A stretch of 25,188 nucleotides of DNA from Perkinsus olseni. Lineage: Eukaryota; Perkinsozoa; Perkinsida; Perkinsidae. Under the pieces are notes generated by a model. That model was given only the letters and a program-made list of their open reading frames with translations. It ran no database searches and was not told the origin of the DNA. Position numbers and translations under genes: made by a program. Shown in pieces: positions 9,367 to 17,507 of the stretch. The DNA is taken from positions 1 to 25,188 of the forward strand of contig JABANP010000645.1 of NCBI GenBank assembly GCA_013115135.1, given 5' to 3'. Position 1 is the stretch's first letter, and each line of letters opens with the position of its first letter.

Positions 9367-9573
9367 GGCAAAATCCAAGTTCCGAGTGAAGTGTCGCACC
9401 AAGACTTGGTGCACGATGAAACACGCTGTGGGATAGGGCTGAGCCGTGGTAAGGTGAGAATTCCAGGACAGCGCACCGTGCATCCATCAGCGACAAGCTG
9501 ACGTCTCGTTCTGTGTTCATGAACGTCTTGTCAACATTCTCGTGTGCTGGAACACATTTCGTTCCAAACTAAA

Positions 9574-9644
9574 GTCGCTACCCGGATTTGAACCGGGGTT
9601 GTCACGGCCACAACGTGACGTCCTGACCACTAGACGATAGCGAC
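9574..9644 (-). tRNA. tRNA-His(GTG)
   Basis: Fully paired acceptor, D, anticodon and T arms (T arm CCCGG-TTCAAAT-CCGGG), 71 nt, anticodon GTG. The base after the acceptor is T, unusual for a discriminator of tRNA-His. Confidence 0.88.
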
Positions 9645-9998
9645 GCAGGAGACCATTCTGATGATACATATTCCAATGCTTAACAACAAACAAGCTGTGC
9701 TCACTCAAATTCGCTGAAGCGAGAAACGCCGGGCAGTGTCCGATGGTGAGTTCTTGGAATATTGCATGATCACAGTTGAATTGCATTCGAGCCGCAAGCT
9801 ATCTCGAAGCACTTGTAACACCCTACACGGCAGATGGAGCCATCCAATACTAACTAATCACTGACAGTTTGGCCGAGGCGTTAGTGACTAGCACTACAAG
9901 ACTTGTAGTACAAGTGCGAGACGACGGAGATAGCGTATAGTCAGGAAGGGCTGTCTTAAGAACAGACAGATCCGATCTGATGTGGTAGCATACACGTA

Positions 9999-10072
9999 TA
10001 CTCTAGGCGATACTTCAATCTGCAACTTTTGGATTAGATGTCCAACGCTCCATCCGATTGAGTTACTAGAGC
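9999..10072 (-). pseudogene. Degenerate tRNA-Arg(TCT)
   Basis: Same sequence as the copy at 8673. Confidence 0.65.
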
Positions 10073-10283
10073 TGGTGAACGGATCAAGCTGTCACGGACA
10101 GCAGCTAGTGCCGACTAGCGTTTTGCGCCGTTAGGCGCACCTACATAGAGTGGATTCATGCTTCACAGTTCGGGTGCTGCCGATAGTTTGGCGGCAGCCT
10201 ACTCCTGTCAAAAAGGAATCCAAGCGGAACACCCCTCCGATTGATCCAACACGAGTACGGAGTGTAACTAACCACTTTTAGTC

Positions 10284-10355
10284 GATCTTGTGGCGCAATG
10301 GAAGCGCGTCGGATTCCGAAGCCGAAGGTTGCGGGTTTAAGTCCCGCCAGGGTTG
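10284..10355 (+). tRNA. tRNA-Arg(CCG)
   Basis: Same body as the copy at 8958, including the 31:39 mismatch. TTTT at 10369-10372. Confidence 0.75.
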
Positions 10356-10437
10356 TAATATCTAATTGTTTTCAACGGCGATAGTGTATAGTAGGGAGAC
10401 TGCCATAGGAGCAGACAGTTCCGATCTGATGTGTATA

Positions 10438-10511
10438 TACTCTGGGCGGGACTTGAACCCGCAACCTTTGGATTAGAAGTCTAACGCTCTATCCGATTGA
10501 GCCACCAGAGC
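10438..10511 (-). tRNA. tRNA-Arg(TCT), one stem mismatch
   Basis: One substitution (plus strand AGTCTAAC) breaks a pair in the anticodon stem (29:41, A against C). The rest of the cloverleaf is intact. Confidence 0.7.
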
Positions 10512-10620
10512 CAAAAATAGATGCGACATACAGTGCTGGCCGGTGGTGGGCGTTCCTTTGAATGTTGAAGGGCATACAGTGGATTCATTTGCTGCCTCAG
10601 CAGACTATTCTCAGTAAGCC

Positions 10621-10692
10621 GAGCTTATGGTGAAATTGAAGCACTTCGGGTTCCGGAGCCAATTGCTGCGGGTTCAACTTCGGTCAGGATTA
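10621..10692 (+). pseudogene. Degenerate tRNA-Arg(CCG)
   Basis: As the copy at 7969 with an A-to-T change (CCAATTGC) shared only with the copy at 11933. Confidence 0.65.
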
Positions 10693-10899
10693 GGCAAAAT
10701 CCTAGTTCCGAGTGAAGTGTCGCACCAAGACTTGGTGCACGATGAAACACGCTGTGGGATAGGGCTGAGCCGTGGTAAGGTGAGAATTCCAGGACAGCGC
10801 ACCGTGCATCCATCAGCGACAAGCTGACGTCTCGTTCTGTGTTCATGAACGTCTTGTCAACATTCTCGTGTGCTGGAACACATTTCATTCCAAACTAAA

Positions 10900-10970
10900 G
10901 TCGCTACCCGGATTTGAATCGAGGTTGTCACGGCCACAACGTGACGTCCTGACCACTAGACGATAGCGAC
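10900..10970 (-). tRNA. tRNA-His(GTG), T-arm mismatch
   Basis: T arm is CTCGA-TTCAAAT-CCGGG, with one mismatch and one wobble, so the B box is altered. Other arms intact. Confidence 0.7.
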
Positions 10971-11310
10971 GCAGGAGACCATTCTGATGATACATATTCC
11001 AATGCTTAACAACAAACAAGCTGTGCTCACTCAATTTCGCTGAAGCGAGAAACGCCGGGCAGTGTCCGATGGTGAGTTCTTGGAATATTGCATGATCACA
11101 GTTGAATTGCATTCGAGCCGCAAGCTATCTCGAAGCACTTGTAACACCCTACACGGCAGATGGAGCCATCCAATACTAACTAATCACTGACAGTTTGGCC
11201 GAGGCGTTAGTGACTAGCACTACAAGTGCGAGACGACGGAGATAGCGTATAGTCAGGAAGGGCTGTCTTAAGAACAGACAGCTCCGATCTGATGTGGTAG
11301 CATACACGTA

Positions 11311-11384
11311 TACTCTAGGCGATACTTGAATCTGCAACTTTTGGATTAGATGTCCAACGCTCCATCCGATTGAGTTACTAGAGC
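11311..11384 (-). pseudogene. Degenerate tRNA-Arg(TCT)
   Basis: Same sequence class as the copy at 7347 (plus strand CTTGAATC). Confidence 0.65.
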
Positions 11385-11595
11385 TGGTGAACGGATCAAG
11401 CTGTCACGGACAGCAGCTAGTGCCGACTAGCGTTTTGCGCCGTTAGGCGCACCTGCATAGAGTGGATTCATGCTTCACAGTTCGGGTGCTGCTGATAGTT
11501 TGGCGGCAGCCTACTCCTGTCAAAAATGAATCCAAGCGGAACACTCCTCCGATTGATCCAACACGAGTACGGAGTGTAACTAACCACTTTTGGTC

Positions 11596-11667
11596 GATCT
11601 TGTGGCGCAATGGAAGCGCGTCGGCTTCCGGAGCCGAAGGTTGCGGGTTTAAGGCCCGCCAGGATAG
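11596..11667 (+). tRNA. tRNA-Arg(CCG), weakened acceptor
   Basis: Perfect anticodon stem (TCGGC/GCCGA), but the 3' acceptor strand is CAGGATA, leaving G1 opposite A72, and the T loop is TTTAAGG. Function doubtful. Confidence 0.6.
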
Positions 11668-11749
11668 AAATATCTAATTGCTTTCAACGGCGATAGTGTA
11701 TAGTAGGAAGACTGCCATAGGAGCAGACAGTTCCGATCTGATGTGTATA

Positions 11750-11823
11750 TACTCTGGGCGGGACTTGAACCCGCAACCTTTGGATTAGAAGTCTAACGCT
11801 CTATCCGATTGAGACACCATAGC
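11750..11823 (-). pseudogene. Damaged tRNA-Arg(TCT)
   Basis: Has the anticodon-stem change of the 10438 copy plus two more (plus strand GAGACACCATAGCC) that break the acceptor stem and A box. Confidence 0.6.
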
Positions 11824-11932
11824 CGAAACTAGTCGCGACATACAGTGCTGGCCGGTGGTGGGCGTTCCTTTGAATGTTGAAGGGCATACAGTGGATTCAT
11901 TTGCTGCCTCAGCAGACTATTCTCAGTAAGCC

Positions 11933-12004
11933 GAGCTTATGGTGAAATTGAAGCACTTCGGGTTCCGGAGCCAATTGCTGCGGGTTCAACTTCGGTCAGG
12001 ATTA
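11933..12004 (+). pseudogene. Degenerate tRNA-Arg(CCG)
   Basis: Same body as the copy at 10621. Confidence 0.65.
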
Positions 12005-12211
12005 GGCAAAATCCTAGTTCCGAGTGAAGTGTCGCACCAAGACTTGGTGCACGATGAAACACGCTGTGGGATAGGGCTGAGCCGTGGTAAGGTGAGAATT
12101 CCAGGGCAGCGCACCGTGCATCCATCAGCGACAAGCTGACGTCTCGTTCTGTGTTCATGAACGTCTTGTCAACATTCTCGTGTGCTGGAACACATTTCGT
12201 TCCAAACTAAA

Positions 12212-12282
12212 GTCGCTACCCGGATTTGAACCGGGGTTGTCACGGCCACAACGTGACGTCCTGACCACTAGACGATAGCGAC
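12212..12282 (-). tRNA. tRNA-His(GTG)
   Basis: Same intact body as the copy at 9574. Confidence 0.88.
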
Positions 12283-12622
12283 GCAGGAGACCATTCTGAT
12301 GATACATATTCCAATGCTTAACAACAAACAAGCTGTGCTCACTCAATTTCGCTGAAGCGAGAAACGCCGGGCAGTGTCCGATGGTGAGTTCTTGGAATAT
12401 TGCATGATCACAGTTGAATTGCATTCGAGCCGCAAGCTATCTCGAAGCACTTGTAACACCCTACACGGCAGATGGAGCCATCCAATACTAACTAATCACT
12501 GACAGTTTGGCCGAGGCGTTAGTGACTAGCACTACAAGTGCGAGACGACGGAGATAGCGTATAGTCAGGAAGGGCTGTCTTAAGAACAGACAGCTCCGAT
12601 CTGATGTGGTAGCATACACGTA

Positions 12623-12696
12623 TACTCTAGGCGATACTTGAATCTGCAACTTTTGGATTAGATGTCCAACGCTCCATCCGATTGAGTTACTAGAGC
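12623..12696 (-). pseudogene. Degenerate tRNA-Arg(TCT)
   Basis: Same body as the copy at 11311. Confidence 0.65.
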
Positions 12697-12907
12697 TGGT
12701 GAACGGATCAAGCTGTCACGGACAGCAGCTAGTGCCGACTAGCGTTTTGCGCCGTTAGGCGCACCTGCATAGAGTGGATTCATGCTTCACAGTTCGGGTG
12801 CTGCTGATAGTTTGGCGGCAGCCTACTCCTGTCAAAAATGAATCCAAGCGGAACACTCCTCCGATTGATCCAACACGAGTACGGAGTGTAACTAACCACT
12901 TTTGGTC

Positions 12908-12979
12908 GATCTTGTGGCGCAATGGAAGCGCGTCGGCTTCCGGAGCCGAAGGTTGCGGGTTTAAGGCCCGCCAGGATAG
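12908..12979 (+). tRNA. tRNA-Arg(CCG), weakened acceptor
   Basis: Same body as the copy at 11596, including G1-A72. Confidence 0.6.
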
Positions 12980-13061
12980 AAATATCTATTCGCTTTCAAC
13001 GGCGATAGTGTATAGTAGGAAGACTGCCATAGGAGCAGACAGTTCCGATCTGATGTGTATA

Positions 13062-13135
13062 TACTCTGGGCGGGACTTGAACCCGCAACCTTTGGATTAG
13101 AAGTCCAACGCTCTATCCGATTCAGCCACCAGAGC
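13062..13135 (-). tRNA. tRNA-Arg(TCT), last in array
   Basis: Intact except for one D-stem substitution (plus strand ATTCAGCC), giving a G-G clash at 13:22. Array similarity ends a few bases after 13135. Confidence 0.72.
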
Positions 13136-14188
13136 CGGAGTGCCGCCCGATGCTGGGCGCACCCTGAGAGCGCTGCACTCAAATGATATTGTGCTTCCAC
13201 TGCGCCCGTGCATCTCGATGTTGAAATGGCGTCACATAGTCACTCTCTAGAGAGGCTCTGTGAGACGGTTGCCACGTTTAACGATCTTGCGGACTACTAT
13301 AAATATCTCGGCTATTCACATATCATTCAAAGTGTACACGTTCAACCTGCTGCCATACACTCCTATGAAGCACTCCGGAGCCAACTCGACTCAGTTCGTC
13401 TGTTAAACGTAATGATGTCAAAACTTGTTCAAAAACCCTGGTACCTGAGAGGGAAGAACATGGATTCGACTCAGCATGCTAACAAAACGGAGGCTCAAAT
13501 TAAGAATATCTTCTGTTCTGTGTCAACCTTAACGCCGGGAAAGTTTTATACAACTCGATTGTGACTACTAACGGCCGGAGATGGTATAACAAACACCGTG
13601 ACCTACATGATGCATCCCTCTCACCACCGATGAGGGGCAGAATTCTGGGTGGGCGTGTCGATGCGGGTGAGGGCGACTCGGCACTGAAATGGAAAACTAA
13701 TGACGATTTCATGACCAGCGAAGTTCACGGAGCAGATTCCATTCTCTCACACTTTCTTGTCATAGCGATAATGGCTGTTGTGCCGATTTTCACGATGATT
13801 CTCATTGAATCAAGAGGCCAAGAACAGTTTGGTTTGTGATGAAGTTTGGTATGATTTCTGCAGCTAAACCAATTTTACCCGACTAAAACCCTTGTGACTC
13901 GGGAGTGTGGGTTCGGAATGGCTGAGCGCCAGAGAAGTACCAACCCGAACAGGTTTTACACACGCGACGCCGCGCTTAGATCCAAGAAAAGTTTTGTTGG
14001 TTGCCAACAAAACCCTTCGGGGTTGTCAATGAAAAATAATGAGCAAAACTTTCGCTCATAATGACGTATTCGTAAGATCCGACATCAACCAGAAAGTAAT
14101 ATTCGTACACACCGTCATTGGAAATTAATCCGTAATACGTGACTAAGTGACGTGAAGTGAGTCACTTCGTGAAGTGAGAGAAGTCACT
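13136..14188. other. Array flank with two unidentified short frames
   Basis: Two overlapping plus-strand frames stand out. The first is at 13208-13564 (GTG first; an ATG is at 13226; 113-118 residues). The second is open from 13504 to 13839 and ends with a hydrophobic segment of about 20 residues (FLVIAIMAVVPIFTMILI) before a short charged tail. No family was recognised and no splice or start evidence is strong, so they may be chance. A perfect hairpin is at 13991-14013 and a cluster of GAAGTGA/TCACTTC motifs at 14154-14190. Confidence 0.25.
13991..14013. repeat. Perfect 10-bp hairpin
   Basis: GTTTTGTTGG, loop TTG, then its exact complement CCAACAAAAC. No T or A run marks it as a terminator. 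Confidence 0.8.
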
Positions 14189-14377
14189 TCAAGTGGCGTC
14201 TCGGGAGAATCTCCAACATATGAATGGAATGTTTCTCGTATTTTGGTTGAATTCAACAACCACCCGCCAGAACCCGACCCCGACCTCCGGCGAGTCCAAA
14301 TCTACAGATGAAGCGCCGAGTTGATGTAGCTGGTCCATGAACCTCGCACAGCGACTTCGCAAGCTGAAATGGTGAAG
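14189..14377 (-). CDS. Candidate terminal exon
   Basis: Acceptor AACAATCTCCAG, then 62 codons in phase 0 (LHHFSLRSRCARFMDQLHQLG at the start) to TGA at 14189-14191. No AATAAA follows closely, so the 3' end is unproven. Confidence 0.3.
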   Translation of the reverse strand, partial: LHHFSLRSRCARFMDQLHQLGASSVDLDSPEVGVGFWRVVVEFNQNTRNIPFICWRFSRDAT

Positions 14378-14882
14378 CTGGAGATTGTTCATCGGAGTGG
14401 ACGGACCGGCGTTACAGTGTATTTTCTGCCTCCAGAGCAGAGTTTCTCTCACACAAAAATTTCACTTGTCGATTCAAATCGTCGAGAGTCTGAGGAAAAA
14501 ACAGAAACACAAATTGCGAGGCGAGCGGAGCGTCTTATCTCACTTCACGGTAACAAGGTGCGTTCGTGCGCAATTTTACAGGTTTATTTTTTTGCAATTT
14601 TTCACAATGTGCGCTATTTTTTCCGAGCTGAAACAGATATGAAAACCAATAGAACATCACTCTAAGGCTCATGTCATGGTAATCTTGCGAGAAATATCGA
14701 ACCTTCTGTTCCGGAGGAGCTCATTTACCCTCCGCAGGAACCGCCAAGAAATGAAACCCGCGGGGATCGAACATGAGAGCCTCATCTGTCACGTTATTCT
14801 CGAGAAAGATCCGCGGTCACCGTCGTGGAAATGCATCTTCCACCCAAGCCCATTTGACGACGAAAAGCGGAAAAGTACTCAC
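14378..14882. other. Non-coding interval with a tRNA-like fragment
   Basis: On the minus strand near 14757-14775 lies GTTCGATCCCCGCGGGTTTCATTT, split here as GTTCGATCC plus a CATTT end: a decayed tRNA 3' end. Nothing else supported. Confidence 0.35.
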
Positions 14883-14924
14883 CTGCGCAATCTGATGTAA
14901 GTCAACAGAACTCTCCTTCATATC
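14883..14924 (-). CDS. Candidate minus-strand micro-exon
   Basis: Acceptor CTCCTTTGTCAG, strong donor GCGCAG|GTGAGTA. 42 nt, phase 0 at both ends, coding DMKESSVDLHQIAQ. Fits the phase of the exon ending at 15877. Confidence 0.4.
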
Positions 14925-15876
14925 CTGACAAAGGAGCGTTCATCATCCCTACACGGTGCCGACTTGACGCGGGCCCTCTTTATGCCAGCTCTCCGTACCA
15001 CTACATTCCCTTCTCCGAGATAGTGCAAAAACACTGGTAGCAAACAGGAAAGAAAATACCGACTTCGTTGGGCTAAATGAACAGGAAAAGAATCCTAATC
15101 ACCGGAATTTCCTGGAAAATATCATCACAACGAAATAGTGCGAAAGCAAATAACCATTAAAACCGGAGGCGACGCGTTCTATAATCGTAAATAATCCTTT
15201 GCCCTATCTCAACCGGCCCCCCTGAAAATACCGAAACCTTCGCGATGAGCGTAGAGTTGAGTAGACGGCAATTCGATCCAACCCTCTTCTCACCGTTGCA
15301 ATACTGGGCGGTGGAGCTGCTCTCGGTGTAGCATCAACAACATCGAATCGTCCTATCCTCTTTGGAACCTATACGGGAGGGGATGCACATGATTCAGCAC
15401 GAAATTGTTGACGGAAAATTCTCAGAATTTTCCTGAGATGGACCATTTCTTCGGTGGAAACTCAACAGAATTTAATTCTGCTGAGTTCTCGTCTAAAGAT
15501 GACGTGACCAGAGCGGCGAAACTCGGCAAGTGTTTCGCACGCCGAAGACGACGACACGAATGGACGAAAAAACGACGAGAATAGCGAGCCTCAGCAACTG
15601 CTATACTCGCGTAAATATCAACTCTTGAAGAGATATCTTTTTCTCCGTGAAACGCAAGAGGCAACCTCACTGCAATAAAGCAGTACGCTGGTCGACGAGC
15701 AACTTTCTGACGCGTTCATTCGCTAGGCAATTGGCCCAATCGAAGTTACATACCATTATTCAACAAAACCACAATACCACCAAACATCCTACCGTGATAC
15801 GAGTAATCCGCTCAACGGCCGAACATAAATTTTTCTCAAAATTTTTTTCGCCCACGTTCAAAATCTCCTTCCTTAC
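14925..15876. other. Non-coding interval with two palindromes
   Basis: 15413-15433 is a 10-bp perfect inverted repeat (GGAAAATTCT, one-base centre). 15461-15485 is a 12-bp stem around CAGAATTTAATTCTG with one mismatch. Open frames here are short and have no clear splice sites. Confidence 0.5.
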
Positions 15877-16085
15877 CTTCACAGTCAGCTGGGCCTTCGG
15901 CAAGTCAGCGCAAACGGAACGGCTTTGCTCCCGATCCTTCGGAGAGAGGCCACCGCGGGCGTCATCAGATACAGCTGCTAACTCACAGCAGGACGAGCTA
16001 GATTGCCACGCACAGCCGAACTCGGGCACTGGTTCGACCAAATCCAACTCGTCCAACGTCTCTTTTCGACGGATCGACACGCTGC
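15877..16085 (-). CDS. Candidate minus-strand exon
   Basis: Acceptor CCATCCTCCCGCAG, donor GTGAAG|GTAAGG. Open for 69 codons (SVSIRRKETLDELDL at the start, KAQLTVK at the end), Ser/Glu/Asp-rich with several Cys. Phase 2 bases in, phase 0 out. Not recognised. It could be a later exon of the same gene or a separate gene. Confidence 0.42.
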
Positions 16086-16181
16086 CTGCGGGAGGATGGA
16101 AGAATTATGAGTGCAGTTTAACAAAACCGTTTCATTCTGTTCAGGCGGTAGAGGAAAATTCCACCTGAGAATTTTTTTCTG

Positions 16182-16214
16182 TTTTTCGAGATTTTTCTGA
16201 AAAATCTCGAAAAA
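16182..16214. repeat. Perfect 15-bp hairpin
   Basis: TTTTTCGAGATTTTT, loop CTG, then its exact complement at 16200-16214. Confidence 0.85.
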
Positions 16215-16913
16215 GTAAGATTCTCGATTCGACTATAACATCCTCGACAAAGTATCCAAAATCAATTCCCTGTTCGCTACGTCCCACAAAATACGATTCA
16301 GTAGAACAATTCCAACAACTCTCGCCCGACGGGAGAGTATCAAAGAGCGCTGCTCGACACGAACGCAACCCTGACAGCTCGCTCGAACCTAGCGTCCCTT
16401 CCCCAATGGCCTGGGGACTATCAATATTTATATACCAGGGATCTTAAATGAATAATAGTGCCTGGTTAATGATTATAATAAAATAAAATTACGTTATTAT
16501 GCACACGCCAAGTTAATTACGGCAAAATTACGAATAAAACTATTATCCTCAATCAAAAAGACTGAATCAACTCTTAATCCCAATATCCGCAAATATTGTA
16601 AAAAGCTAAGTACAAAATCCGAACGTAAGATGCGACAACTCTTGTTTCAATAAACCAAATCGATTTCGAATCCATTTAGAATTCCAATAAACCAAAGAAA
16701 ACAAACCCCCCTCCGGCAAAAACGCTAGGGAACAACCCTGCGAATAGAAAATGGCTTTATTCACCAATTTCCGATCCGATTCAGTGGACTTAAGGAATTG
16801 TATTTTTTACATTCCAGTCGCTTCCATGAAGAACGACAGGGGAAAAATAATAGTTAAAAATGATTTCGACGCCCGATTATTATTACTAGGCCTTCGTAAC
16901 GAAGTGGCGGAGC

Positions 16914-17002
16914 TCGCTCAGCAAAGCCACCAACTCTAGATAATGTGATACTCACTGCACAAGAGGCTCCCCGGTTCGAATCCCAGGCCCGGCATTTTTT
17001 TC
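16914..17002 (+). other. tRNA-like pseudogene or SINE head
   Basis: B-box-like GGTTCGAATCC (16973 region) is followed by GGCCCGGCA and a run of seven T, a pol III terminator. An A-box-like GAGCTCGCTCAGC lies about 60 nt upstream. The T stem pairs only partly, so it is not a normal tRNA. Confidence 0.5.
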
Positions 17003-17196
17003 GTTAAAAAATTATTTTCGCGCTTAACTCGCGAGGAAAACCTCAGAGTAATTTTGATAATTTTCCCAGGGTCGTGAGACCCAGTGGATTCTTTTTGGCT
17101 GAAGAGAAATAATTCGTACGCACGCGCACCCGAAATGATCCGATTCGACATAATAAAGCTCCGCTCGCTTCGCAATTATCATTACTGACAACTACC

Positions 17197-17406
17197 CACA
17201 GGTGGCCGGGGGTGGGGCTGAGGAGGGAAATATTGCACCAGATTTTTGGCAGTACATTCTCATACTATACGTTCTCCCCGAGCAATAAAATACTCATTGG
17301 AGCGTCTAAGGGTATGGAAATCAAAAAATATCGCACTTCCTTTTTGCGCGCTATTTCTCACGCGCAGAAGGGCGTCGCGGGTTCGAATCCGGGTACGAAC
17401 ATTTCT
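17197..17406. repeat. Left terminal inverted repeat
   Basis: 210 bp. Inner part holds a tRNA-3'-like segment (CGCGGGTTCGAATCCGGG) followed by CATTT, pointing into the element. Confidence 0.92.
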
Positions 17407-17507
17407 AAAAACTTCACCACACTCCACCCATTGACAACAATAGGACACTGTGGTTCTTCGGCATATTGTTAGGGTGACAGGAAAAATTTACAGAGCAAAA
17501 ATAAGAG

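Larger units (their letters stand above)
6459..13135. repeat. Tandem array of a 1.31-1.33-kb tRNA-bearing unit
   Basis: Measured from one tRNA-Arg(TCT) gene to the next, units start at 6473 (degenerate), 7786, 9112, 10438, 11750 and 13062 (only the tRNA, array end). Full units are 1326, 1326, 1312 and 1312 bp. Each holds, in order: Arg(TCT) on minus, decayed Arg(CCG) on plus, His(GTG) on minus, decayed Arg(TCT) on minus, Arg(CCG) on plus. Units 7786 and 9112 resemble each other most, as do 10438 and 11750. Short ORFs repeated in each unit are by-products of the repetition. Confidence 0.95.
16086..17196. other. AT-rich interval with hairpin and tRNA-like fragment
   Basis: Contains a perfect 15-bp hairpin (16182-16214), an AT-rich stretch (16430-16740), and a plus-strand tRNA-like 3' end followed by TTTTTTT (about 16910-17003). 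A minus-strand frame at 16240-16375 is open after a CAG but lacks a good donor. Confidence 0.4.

Noticed and set aside
6459..13135. CRISPR-like or satellite interpretation of the array
   Set aside because: Units are over 1.3 kb, contain tRNA cloverleaves and have no short repeat-spacer pattern.
7973..13200. Repeated ORFs of 66, 73 and 89 codons in the array
   Set aside because: They overlap tRNA genes and recur only because the unit recurs; some copies are changed or shortened without constraint.
15647..16168. 173-codon plus-strand ORF
   Set aside because: Low-complexity, begins without context, and overlaps a better minus-strand exon with consensus splice sites.
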